Origin: Calliopsis andreniformis
Lineage: Eukaryota > Arthropoda > Insecta > Hymenoptera > Andrenidae
Direction: 5' to 3'
DNA length: 64,000 nucleotides
Assembly (NCBI RefSeq): GCF_051401765.1
Contig: NW_027480422.1
Span: 28,476,001 to 28,540,000 of the forward strand
A program made the position numbers and the translations under genes. The notes beneath the pieces were generated by a model. It saw only the letters and a program-made list of their open reading frames with translations. It had not been told where the DNA came from and did not search any database. Position 1 is the stretch's first letter. Every line of letters starts with the position of its first letter. Below, one piece after another: positions 11,993 to 24,048 of this stretch.

Positions 11993-14900
11993 AACCATAA
12001 CTTTCACACTGGTTGCAATTATTCGTTTTATTCAATAGAAAAACTGTTCTATTTATTTTGTATTTCATGCTTCGGGCATTGACTTCTAAGTCCCTTGCTA
12101 TTCGATCTGGTGGAGCAACGCCCTTGAGCGAAGCCGAGGTTGCCTGGAACGTAGAAATGACCTGTACTTTCACACTGGTTGCAATTATTCCTGTTATACA
12201 ATCTAAAAACTGTTGTACTTATGTTGTATTTTATGCTTCTGGCGTCGAATTCTAGGTCCCTAACTATTCGATCTGGTGGAGCAACGCCCTAGAGTGAAGC
12301 TTAGGTTGCCCAGAACGCGGAAATGAGCGTTACTTTCACACTGTTTGCAAATATACATAATATACGATGGAAAAGCTGTTGTATTTATATTGTATTTTAT
12401 GCTTCTGGCGTTGACTTCATAGGCCCTAACTATTCGATCTAGAGGAACAACGCCCTAGGGTGAAGCCTAGGCTGCCCGCAACGTAGAAATGACCATAACT
12501 TTCATACTGGTTGCAATTATTCGTTTTATACAATAGAAAAACTGTTCTATTTATTTTGTATTTTATGCTTCGGGCATTGACTTCTAAGTCCCTTGCTATT
12601 CGATCTGGTGGAGCAACGCCCTTGAGCGAAGCCGACGTTGCCCGGAACGTAGAAATGACCATTACCTTCACATTGCTAGCAATTATACATTTTATACGAT
12701 TGAAAAACTGTTGTATTTTTATTATATTTTATGCTTCTGGCGTTGACTTCTAAGTCCCATGCTATTCGATCTGGTGGAGCAACGCCCTTGACCGAAGCCC
12801 AGGTTGCCCGGAGCGTAGAAATGACCTGTACTTTCACACTGGTTGCAATTATACCTGTTATACGATGGAAAAACTGTTGCATTTTTATTGTATTTTATGC
12901 TTCTGGCGATGAATTCTAAGTCCCTAACTATGCGATCTGATGGAGAAACGCCCTACAGTTAAGCCTAGGTTGCCCGGAACGTAGAAATGACCTCTACTTT
13001 CACACTGTTTGCAAATATACATTATATACGATGGAAAAACTTATGTATCTATTTTGTATTTTAACCTTCTGGCGTTGACATCTAAGTCCCTAGCTATTCG
13101 ATCTGGTAGAGCAACGCCCTAGAGGGAAGCCTAGGATGCCCGGAACGTAGAAATAACCATAACTTTCACACTGGTTGCAATTATTCGTTTTATACAATAG
13201 AAAAACTGTTCTATTTATTTTGTATTTGATGCTTCTGGCGTTGACTTCTTAGGCCCTAACTATTGGATCTGGTGGACCAACGCCCTAGAGTGAAGACAAG
13301 GTTTCCCGGAACGTAGAAATGACCAAAACTTTCACACTGGTTGCAAATATTCCTCTTATACGATGAAAAAACTGTTGTGTTTTTATTAATTTTATGCTTC
13401 AGGCGTTGACTTCTAAGGCCGTAGCTATTCGATGTGGTGGCACAACGCCGTACAGTTACGCCCAGGTTGCCCGTAACGTAGAAATGACAATTACTTTTAC
13501 ACTGGTTGCAATTATTCCTGTTATACGATGGACAAGCAGTTGTATTTTTATTGTACTTTATGCTTCTGGCGTTGACTTCTAAGGCCCTATGTATTCGATT
13601 TGGTGGAGCAATGCCTCAGACTTAAGACTAGGATGCCCGGAACGTAGAAAGGCCATTACTTTCACACTGGTTGTAATTATTCGTTTTATACGATGGAAAG
13701 CCTGATGTACTTATATCGTATTTTATGCTTCTGGCTTTGACTTCTAAGGCCCTAACTATACGTTCTGGTGGAGCAACGCCCTAGGGTGAAGCCTAGGTTG
13801 CCCGGAACGTAGAAATGACCATTACCTTCACACTGGTTGCAATTATCCGTTTTATACGATGGAAAAACTGTTGTACATATATCGTATTTTATGCTTCTGG
13901 CGTTGACTTCTTAGGCCCTAACTATTCGACCTGGTGGAGCAACGCCCTAGGGTGAAGCCTAGGTTGCCGGAATAAAGAAATGACCAGTCCTTTCACACTG
14001 GTTGCAGTTATCCGTTTTATACGGTGGAAAAACTGTTGTACATATATCGTATTTTATGCTTCTGCCGTAGACCTCCTAGACCCTAACTATTCGACCTGGC
14101 GGAACAACGCCATAGAGTGAGGCCTAGGTCGCCCGGAACGTAGAAATGACCATCACTTCAACCTGGTTGCAATTATTCCTGTTATACGATGGAAAAACTG
14201 TTGTATTTTTATTGTATTTTCTGCTTCTGACTTTGATTTTTAAGGTCCTAGCCATTCGACCTGGAGGGTCAACGTCCAAGAGTGAAGCCTATGTTGGACG
14301 GAACGTAGAAATGACCATAACCTTCAGACTGGTTGCAATTACTCCCGTTACACGATGGAAAAACTGTTGTATTTTTATTGTTTTTTATGTTTCGGGCGTT
14401 GACTTCTAAGGCCCTAGCAATTCGATCTGGTGGAGCAACGCCCTAGAGTTAAGTCTAGGATGCCCGGAACGTAGAAATGGCCATTACTTTCACACTGGTT
14501 GCAATTATCCGTTTTATACGATGGAGAATCTGTAGTATTTATATTGTATTTCATGCTTCTGGCGTTGACTTCTTAGGCCCTAACTATTCGATCTGGTGGA
14601 GAAACGCCCTAGAGTGAAGCCTAGGTAGCCCGGGACGTAGAAATGACCATAACTTTCACACTGGTTGCAATTATTCGTTTCATAAGATGGAAAAGCTGTA
14701 GTATTTATATTTTATTTTATGCTTCAGGCGTTGACTTCTAAGGCCGTAGCTATTCGACGTGGTGGAGCAACGCCCTACAGTGAAGCCTAGGTTGCCCGGA
14801 ACGTAGAAATGACCATTACCTTTCATACTGGTTGCAATTATTCGTTTTATACGACGGGAAAACTGTTGTATTTATATTGTATTTTATGCTTCTGGCGTTG

Positions 14901-17900
14901 ACTTCTAAGGCCTTAGCTTTTCGATGTGGTGCGGCAACGCCCTAGAGTGCAGCCCAGGTTGCCCGGAGCGTAGAAATGACCTGTAGTTTCACACTGGTTG
15001 CAATTATACCTGTTATACGATGGAAAAACTGTTGCATCTTTGTTGTATTTTATGCTTCTGGCGTTGACTTCTTAGGTTCTAACTATTTGACCTGGCGGAG
15101 CACCGGCCTAGAGTGAAGCCTAGGTTGCCCGGAACGTAGAAATGACCTGAACTTTCACAGTGGTTGCAGTTATCCCTGTCATACGATGGAAAAACTGTTG
15201 CATTTTTATTGTATTTTATGCTTCTGGCGATGAATTCTAAGTCCCTAACTATGCGAACTGATGGAGAAACGCCCTACAGTTAAGCCTAGGTTGCCCGGAA
15301 CGTAGAAATGACCTCTACTTTCACACTGTTTGCAAATATACATTATATACGATGGAAAAACTGTTGTATCTATTATGTATTTTAACCTTCTGGCGTTGAC
15401 TTCTAAGTCCCTAGCTATTCGATCTGGTAGAGCAACGCCCTAGAGGGAAGCCTAGGATTCCCGGAACGTAGAAATAACCATAACTTTCACACTGGTTGCA
15501 ATTATTCGTTTTATACAATAGAAAAACTGTTCTATTAATTTTGTATTTTATGCTTCGGGCGTTGACTTCTAAGGCCCTAACTATTCGACCTGGTGGACCA
15601 ACGCCCTAGAGTGAAGCCTAGGTTCCCCGGAACGTAGAAATGACCATAACTTTCACACTGGTTGCAATTACTCTAGTTATACTATGGAAAAACTGTTGCA
15701 TTTTTATTGTATTTTATGATTCTGGCGTTAAATTCTAAGTCCCTAACTATGCTATCTGGTGGAGCAACGCCCTACAGTTAAGCCTAGGTGCCCGGAACGT
15801 AGAAATGACCATAACTTTCACACTGTTTGCAATCATTCATTTTATACGATGGAAAAGCTGTTGTATTTATATTGTATTTTATGTTTCTGGAGTTGACTTC
15901 TAAGGCCATAGCTATTCGGTGTGTTGGAGCAACGCCCAAGAGTGAAACCTAGGTTGCCAGGAACGTAGAAATGACCATTACTTTCACACTGGTTGCAATT
16001 ACTCATTTTATACGATGGAAAAAATGTTGTATTTTTATTGAATTTTATGCTTCTGGCGTTGACTTCTAAGTCCCTAGCTATTCGATCTGGTGGAGCAACG
16101 CCCCACAGTTAAGCCTAGGTTGCCCGGAACGTAGAAATGACCATAGCTTTCACACTGGTTGCAATTATTCATTATATACAAGGGAAAAGCTGTTGTATTT
16201 ATATTGTATTCTATGCTTCTGGCGTTGACATCTTAGGCCCTAACTATTCGATATTGTGGAACAACGCCCTAGAGTGAAGCCTAGGTTGCGCGGAACGTAG
16301 AAAATACCTTTACTTTCACACTGTTTGCAAATATACATTATATACGATGGAAAAGCTGTTGTATTTATATTGTATTTTATGGTTCGGGCGTTGACTTCTA
16401 AGGCCGTAGCTCTTCGATCTGGTGGAGCACCGCCCTAGAGTGAAGCCTAGGTTACCCGGAACATAGAAATGACCAGTACTTTCAGACTGGTTGCAGCTTT
16501 CCTGTTATACGATGGAAAAACTGTTGCATTTTTATTGTATTTTATACTTCTGGCGTTGTATTCAAAGTCCCTAACTATTCGATCTGGTGGAACAACGCCC
16601 TGGAGTCAAGCCTAGGTTGTCCGGAAAGTAGAAATGACCATAACTTTCACACTGTTTGCAATCATTCATTTTATGCGATGGAAAAGCTGTCGTATTTATA
16701 TGGATTTTATGCTTCTGGAGTTGACTTCTAAGGCCGCAGATATTCGATGAGATGAAGCAACGCCCAAGAGTGAAGCCTAGGTTGCCCGGAACGTAGAAAT
16801 GACCATTACTTTTACACTTTTTGCAATTATTCCTTTTACACGCAGGAAAAACTGTTGTATTTTTATTGTATTTTATGCTTCTGGCGTTGTATTCAAAGTC
16901 CCTAACTATTCGATCTGGTGGAGCAAGGCCCTGGAGCGAAGCCTAGATTGCACGGAACTTAGAAATGACCTTTACTTTCACACTGCTTGCAATTATTCGT
17001 TTTATACGGTGGAAAAACTGTTGCATTTATTTTGAATTTGGTGCTTCTGTCGTTGACTTCGTAGGCCCTAACTATTGGAACTGGTGGACCAACGCCCTAG
17101 AGTGAAGCCTAGGTTGCTCCGAACGTACAAATGACCCCAACTTTCATACTGGTTGCAATTATTCGTTTTATACGATGGAAAAACTGTTGTATTTATACTG
17201 TACTTTATGCGTCTAGCGTTGACTTCTAAGGCCCTAACTATTCGATGTGGTGGAGGAACGCCCTGGAGCAAAACCTAGGTTGCCCGGAACGTAGAAATGT
17301 CCATCACCTTCACTCTGGTTGTAAATATTCCTGTTCTACGATGGAAAAACTGTTGTATTTTTATTGTACTTTATGCTTGTGGCGTTGACTTCTAAGGCCG
17401 TAGCTATTCGATCTGGTTGAGCAACGCCCTAGAGTGAAGCCTAGGATGCCCGAAGCGTAGACATGACCATTACTTTCACTCTGGCTGCAATTATACAAGC
17501 TATACGATGGAAAAGCTGTTGTATTTTTATTGTATTTTATGCTTCTGGCGTAGACTTCTTAGGCCCTAACTATTCGATCTGGTGGAGCAACGCCGTAGAG
17601 TGAAGCCTAGGTTGCTCCGAACGTACAAATGACCCTAACTTTCATACTGGTTGCAATTATTGGTTTTATACGATGGAAAAACTGTTGTATTTATACTGTA
17701 CTTTATGCGTCTGGCGTTGACTTCTAAGGCCCTAACTATTCGATGTGGTGGAGCAACGCCCTGGAGCAAAACCTAGGTTGCACGGAACGTAGATATGACC
17801 ATTACTTTCACACTGGTTGCAATTATTCGTTTTATACGATGGAAAAACTGTTGTATTTATTTTGTATTTGGTGCTTCTGGGTTTGACTTCTTAGGCCACA

Positions 17901-18825
17901 ACAATTCGATCTGGTGGAGCAAGCGCCTAGTGTCAAGTCTAGGTTGCCCGGAACGTAGATATGACCATTACTTTCACACTGGCTGCAATTATTCGTTTTA
18001 TACGATGGAAAAACTGTTGTATTTATATTGTATTTTATGCTCCTGGCGTTGACTTTTAAGGCCCTAACTATTCGATGTGGTGGAGCAACGCCCTAGAGTG
18101 AAGCCTAGGTTGACGGGTGCGTAGAAATGACCATTACCTTCACACTGTTTGGAATTATTCCTGTTATACGATGGAAAACTGTTGAACTTTTATTGTATTT
18201 TACGCTTCTGGCGTTGACTTCTAAGGCCGTAGCTATTCGATGTGGTGGAGCAACGCCCTAGAGTGAAGCCTAGATTGCACGAAACGTAGAAATGACCTTT
18301 ACTTTCACACTGGTTGCAATTATTCGTTTTATACGATGGAAAAACTGCTGTATTTATATTGCTTTTTATGCTTCTGGCGTAGACTTCTAAGGCCGTAGCT
18401 ATTCGATCTGCTGGAGCAACGCCCGAGAGTGAAGCCAACTTTGCACGGAACGTAGATATGGCCATAACTTCCACACTGGTTGCAATTATTCGTTTAATGC
18501 AATGGAAGAACTGCTCTATTAATTTTGTATTTAATGCTTCGGGCGTTGACTTCTAAGGCCCCAACTATTCGATCTGGTGGAGTAACGCCGTAGTGTCAAG
18601 CCTAGGTTTCCTGGAACGTAGATATGACCATTACTTTCACACTGGCTGCAATTATTCGTTTTATACGATGGAAAAACTGTTGTACTTATTTTGTATTTGG
18701 TGCTTCTGGCGTTGACTTCTTAGGCCCCAACTATGCGATCTGGTGGAGCAACGCCCTAGAGTGAAGCCAAGGTTGCCCGGAACGTAGAAATGACCGTTAC
18801 TTTCACAATGTTTGCAATTATTCAT
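11993..18825 (+). repeat. Diverged satellite mosaic between two HOR domains
   Basis: Monomers here are borrowed from several sources. A monomer with GATGAATTCTAAGTCCC lies at 9091, 11746, 12908 and 15229; the last three are 7 and 14 monomers apart. The preceding type with GCATCTTTGTTG occurs at 8896 and 15034. Bases 16492 to about 16745 recur at 19643-19896 (offset 3,151, 19 monomers). Bases 17795-18060 recur at 19950-20215 (offset 2,155, 13 monomers). Two monomers marked GCTCCGAACGTAC at 17116 and 17614 are 498 bp (3 monomers) apart and belong to a family that expands from 21.7 kb onward. There is no gene or foreign insertion. Confidence 0.83.
16995..17011 (+). other. Best CENP-B-box-like site in the window (8 of 9 fixed positions)
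   Basis: The site reads ATTCGTTTTATACGGTG. Against the mammalian CENP-B box NTTCGNNNNANNCGGGN it matches TTCG, the central A and CGG, with T in place of the last fixed G. It sits at the same place in the monomer as the common ATTCGTTTTATACGATG form, so it is one base change from the array norm. The match is direct observation; binding by any CENP-B-like protein is not shown. Confidence 0.6.
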
Positions 18826-20162
18826 TTTATACGATGGAAAAACTGTTGTATTTATATTGCTTTTTATGCTTCTGTCGTTGACTTCTATGGCCGTAGCTAT
18901 TCGATTTGGTGGAGCAACGCCCTAGAGTGAAGCCAAGGTAGCACGGAACGTAGATATGGCTATAACTTTCACACTGGTTGCAATTACTCGTTTCATGCAA
19001 TGGAAAAACTGTTGTATTTATTTTGTATTTAATGCTTCGGGCGTTGACTTCTAAGGCCCCAACAATTCGATCTGGTGGAGCAAGCGCCTAGTGTCAAGTC
19101 TAGGTTGCCCGGAACGTAGATATGACCATTACTTTCACACTGGCTGCAATTATTCGTTTTATACGATGGAAAAACTGTTGTATTTATATCGTATTTTATG
19201 CTTCTGGCGTTGACTTTTAAGGCCCTAACTATTCGATGTGGTGGAGTAACGCTCTAGAGTGAAGGCTAGGTTGCCCGCAACGTAGAAATGACCATTACGT
19301 TCACTCTTGTTGCAATTATTCCCGGTATACGATGCAAAAACTGTTGTATTTATACAGTATTTTATGCTTATGTCGTTGACTTTTAAGGCCCTAACCATTC
19401 GATGTGGTGGAGCAACGCCCTAGAGTGAAGCCTAGGTTGCGCGGAACATGGAAAAGACCATTACCTTCACACTGGTTGCAATTATTCCTGTTATACGATG
19501 TAAAAGCCGTTGCATCTTTATTGTATTTTATGCTTGGGGCGCTGACGTCTAAGGCCCTAACTATTCGACCTGATGAAGCAACGCACTAGTGTGAAGCCAA
19601 GGTTGCCAGGAACGTAGAAATGACCATCACATTCACACTGTTTGCAGCTTTCCTGTTATACGATGGAAAAACTGTTGCATTTTTACTGTATTTTATACTT
19701 CTGGCGTTGTATTCAAAGTCCCTAACTATTCGATCTGGTGGAACAACGCCCTGGAGTCAAGCCTAGGTTGTCCGGAAAGTAGAAATGACCATAACTTTCA
19801 CACTGTTTGCAATCATTCATTTTATGCGATGGAAAAGCTGTCGTATTTATATGGATTTTATGCTTCTGGAGTTGACTTCTAAGGCCGCAGCTATTCGATG
19901 TGGTGGAGCAGCGCCCTAGAGTGAAGCCTAGGTTGCACGGAACGTAGATATGACCATTACTTTCACACTGGTTGCAATTATTCGTTTTATACGATGGAAA
20001 AACTGTTGTATTTATTTTGTATTTGGTGCTTCTGGGTTTGACTTCTTAGGCCCCAACAATTCGATCTGGTGGAGCAAGCGCCTAGTGTCAAGTCTAGGTT
20101 GCCCGGAACGTAGATATGACCATTACTTTCACACTGGCTGCAATTATTCGTTTTATACGATG
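17161..20162 (+). other. Cluster of CENP-B-box-like sites at monomer spacing
   Basis: The exact 17-mer ATTCGTTTTATACGATG occurs at 17161, 17825, 17991, 18322, 18654, 19152, 19980 and 20146. Successive gaps are 664, 166, 331, 332, 498, 828 and 166, all whole numbers of monomers to within a base. This is denser than in the first 16 kb, where I find four scattered copies. Intervening monomers hold variants such as TTCATGCAATGG or TTCATTTTATACG. The spacing follows from the monomer itself; the local enrichment reflects which monomer types were amplified. Confidence 0.6.
18826..19646 (+). repeat. ~11-monomer HOR family, copy 1 (partial)
   Basis: This segment matches 22476-23296 at an offset of 3,650 bp (22 monomers less 2 bases). 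It contains the markers AAGGTAGCACGG at 18935, TCTATGGCCGTAGC nearby, and GCGCGGAACATGGAAAAGACC in the monomer starting near 19404. Compared with the middle copy it has one additional monomer between these markers. It ends where TTTGCAGCTTTCC replaces TTTGCAACTATACC. Confidence 0.8.
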
Positions 20163-20524
20163 GAAAAACTGTTGAATTTATATTGTATTTTATGCTCCTG
20201 GCGTTGACTTTTAGGGCCCTAACTATTGGATCTGGTGGACCACCGCCCTAGACTGCAGCGTAGGTTGCCAGGAACGTAGAAATGAACATCACTTTCACAC
20301 TGTTTGCAATTATTCCTGTTATACGATGAAAGAACTGTTGTACTGATATTGCATTTTATGCTTCGGGCGTTGACTTCTAAGGCCCTAACTATTCGATGTG
20401 GTGGATCAACGCCCAGGACTGAAGCCTAGGTTGCCCGGAGCGTAGGAATGACCATTAGCTTCACACTGTTTGCAATTATTAGTTTTATAAGATGGAAAAA
20501 CTGTTGGATTTTTATTGCATTTTA

Positions 20525-22184
20525 TGCTTCGGGCGTTGACTTCTAAGGCCCTAACTATTCGAAGTGGTGGATCAACGCCCTGGAGTGAAGCCTAGGTTGC
20601 CCGGAGCGTAGGAATGACCATTACCTTCACACTGTTTGCAATTATTAGAGTTATAAAATGGAAAGACTGTTGGATTTTTATTGCATTTTATGCTTCGGGC
20701 GTTGACTTCTAAGGCCCTAACTATTCGATGTGGTGGATCAACGCCCTGGAGTGAAGCCTAGGTTGCCCGGAACGTAGAAATGACCATCACTTTCATACTG
20801 GTTGCAATTATTCGTTTTATACGATGGAAAAACTGCTGTATTTATATTGCTTTTTATGCTTCTGTCATTGACTTCTATGGCCGTAGCTATTCGATTTGGT
20901 GGAGTAACGCCCTAGAGTGAAGCCAAGGTAGCACGGAACGTAGATATGGCTATAACTTTCACACTGGTTGCAATTACTCGTTTCATGCAATGGAAAAACT
21001 GTTGTATTTATTTTGTATTTAATGCTTCGGGCGTTGACTTCTAAGGCCCCAACAATTCGATCTGGTGGAGCAAGCGCCTAGTGTCAAGTCTAGGTTGCCC
21101 GGAACGTAGATATGACCATTACTTTCACACTGCCTGCAATTATTCGTTTTATACGATGGAAAAACTGTTGTATTTATATCGTATTTTATGCTTCTGTCGT
21201 TGACTTTTAAGGCCCTAACTATTCGATGTGGTGGAGCAACGCCCTAGAGTGAAGCCTAGGTTGCGCGGAACATGGAAAAGACCATTACCTTCACACTGGT
21301 TGCAATTATTCCTGTTATACGATGTAAAAGCCGTTGCATCTTTATTGTATTTTATGCTTGGGGCGCTGACGTCTAAGGCCCTAACTATTCGACCTGATGA
21401 AGCAACGCCCTAGTGTGAAGCCAAGGTTGCCAGGAACGTAGAAATGACCATCACATTCACACTGTTTGCAACTATTCCTGTTATACGATGGAAAAGCTGT
21501 TGTATTTTTATTGTACTTTATGCTTCTGGCGTTAACTTCTTGGGCCCTAACTATACGATCTGGTGGAGCAACGCCCTAGAGTGAAGACTAGGTTGCCCGG
21601 AACGTAGATATGACCATTACTTTCACACTGGTTGCAATTATTCGTTTTATACGATGGAAAAACTGCTGTATTTATTTTGTATTTGGTGCTTCTGGCGTTG
21701 ACTTCTTAGGCCCTAACTATTGGAACTGGTGGACCAACGACCTAGAGTGAAGCCTAGGTTGCTCCGAACGTACAAATGACCCTAACTTTCATACTGGTTG
21801 CAACTATTCGTTTTATACGATGGAAAAACCGTTGTATTTATACTGTACTTTATGCGTCTAGCGTTGACTTCTAAGGCCCTAACTATTCGATGTGGTGGAG
21901 CAACGCCCTGGAGCAAAACCTAGGTTGCACGGAACGTAGAAATGACCACAACATTCACACTGGTTGCAATTATTCGTTTTATACAATGGAAAAGCTGTTT
22001 TATTGATTTTGTATTTTATGCTTCGGGCGTTGACTTCTAAGACCCTAGCTATTCGATCTGGTGGAGCAACGCCCTAGAGTGAATCCTAGGTTGCCTGGAA
22101 CGTAGAAATGTTCATCACCTTCACTCTGGTTGCAAATATTCCTGTTCTACGATGGAAAAACTGTTGTATTTTTATTGTATTTTA
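20525..22184 (+). repeat. ~11-monomer HOR family, copy 2, one monomer missing
   Basis: Bases 20525-20940 match 22185-22600 at an offset of 1,660 bp (10 monomers), while bases from 21228 match from 23054 at 1,826 bp (11 monomers). The change of offset shows that copy 2 lacks one whole monomer, the one marked GTTCACTCTTGTTGC and GGTATACGATGC seen at about 19241-19400 and 22895-23050. Between about 21590 and 21690 copy 2 and copy 3 carry different monomer versions although both flanks match, which looks like a gene conversion patch. Confidence 0.8.
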
Positions 22185-24048
22185 TGCGTCGGGCGTTGAC
22201 TTCTAAGGCCCTAACTATTCGATGTGGTGGATCAACGCCCTGGAGTGAAGCCTAGGTTGCCCGGAGCGTAGGAATGACCATTACCTTCACACTGTTTGCA
22301 ATTATTAGAGTTATAAAATGGCAAGACTGTTGGATTTTTATTGCATTTTATGCTTCGGGCGTTGACTTCTAAGGCCCTAACTATTCGATGTGGTGGATCA
22401 ACGCCCTGGAGTGAAGCCTAGGTTGCCCGGAACGTAGAAATGACCATCACTTTCATACTGGTTGCAATTATTCGTTTTATACGATGGAAAAACTGCTGTA
22501 TTTATATTGCTTTTTATGCTTCTGTCATTGACTTCTATGGCCGTAGCTATTCGATTTGGTGGAGTAACGCCCTAGAGTGAAGCCAAGGTAGCACGGAACG
22601 TAGATATGGCTATAACTTTCACACTGGTTGCAATTACTCGTTTCATGCAATGGAAAAACTGTTGTATTTATTTTGTATTTAATGCTTCGGGCGTTGACTT
22701 CTAAGGCCTCAACAATTCGATCTGGTGGAGCAAGCGCCTAGTGTCAAGTCTAGGTTGCCCGGAACGTAGATATGACCATTACTTTCACACTGGCTGCAAT
22801 TATTCGTTTTATACGATGGAAAAACTGTTGTATTTATATCGTATTTTATGCTTCTGGCGTTGACTTTTAAGGCCCTAACTATTCGATGTGGTGGAGTAAC
22901 GCTCTAGAGTGAAGCCTAGGTTGCCCGCAACGTAGAAATGACCATTACGTTCACTCTTGTTGCAATTATACCCGGTATACGATGCAAAAACTGTTGTATT
23001 TATACAGTATTTTATGCTTCTGTCGTTGACTTTTAAGGCCCTAACTATTCGATGTGGTGGAGCAACGCCCTAGAGTGAAGCCTAGGTTGCGCGGAACATG
23101 GAAAAGACCATTACCTTCACACTGGTTGCAATTATTCCTGTTATACGATGTAAAAGCCGTTGCATCTTTATTGTATTTTATGCTTGGGGCGCTGACGTCT
23201 AAGGCCCTAACTATTCGACCTGCTGAAGCAACGCCCTAGTGTGAAGCCAAGGTTGCCAGGAACGTAGAAATGACCATCACATTCACACTGTTTGCAACTA
23301 TACCTGTTATACGATGGAAAAGCTGTTGTATTTTTATTGTACTCTATGCTTCTGGCGTTAACTTCTTGGGCCCTAACTATACGATCTGGTGGAGCAACGC
23401 CCTAGAGTGAAGACTAGGTTGCCCGTAACGTAGAAATGACCTTCACTTTCACACTGTTTGCAATTATTTGTTTTATACGATGGAAAAACTGTTGCATTTA
23501 TTTTGAATTTGGTGCTTCTGGCGTTGACTTCTTAGGCCCTAACTATTGGAACTGGTGGACCAACGCCCTAGAGTGAAGCCTAGGTTGCTCCGAACGTACA
23601 AATGACCCTAACTTTCATACTGGTTGCAATTATTCGTTTTATACGATGGAAAAACTGTTGTATTTATACTGTACTTTATGCGTCTAGCGTTGACTTCTAA
23701 GGCCCTAACTATTCGATGTGGTGGAGCAACGCCCTGGAGCAAAACCTAGGTTGCACGGAACGTAGAAATGACCACAACATTCACACTGGTTGCAATTATT
23801 CGTTTTATACAATGGAAAAGCTGTTTTATTGATTTTGTATTTTATGCTTCGGGCGTTGACTTCTAAGGCCCTATCTATTCGATCTGGTGGAGCAACGCCC
23901 TAGAGTGAATCCTAGGTTGCCCGGAACGTAGAAATGTCCATCACCTTCACTCTGGTTGCAAATATTCCTGTTCTACGATGGAAAAACTGTTGTATTTTTA
24001 TTGTATTTTATGCGTCGGGCGTTGACTTCTAAGGCCCTAACTATTGGA
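22185..24048 (+). repeat. ~11-monomer HOR family, copy 3
   Basis: This is the fullest copy. It follows copy 2 directly and ends near 24048, where copy 2 (22222) continues with TTCGATGTGG and this one with TTGGATCTGG. Its last 490 bases, from 23561, are also the start of the following 32-monomer unit, so the two HOR families share monomers and the younger was probably assembled in part from the older (inference). Confidence 0.8.
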
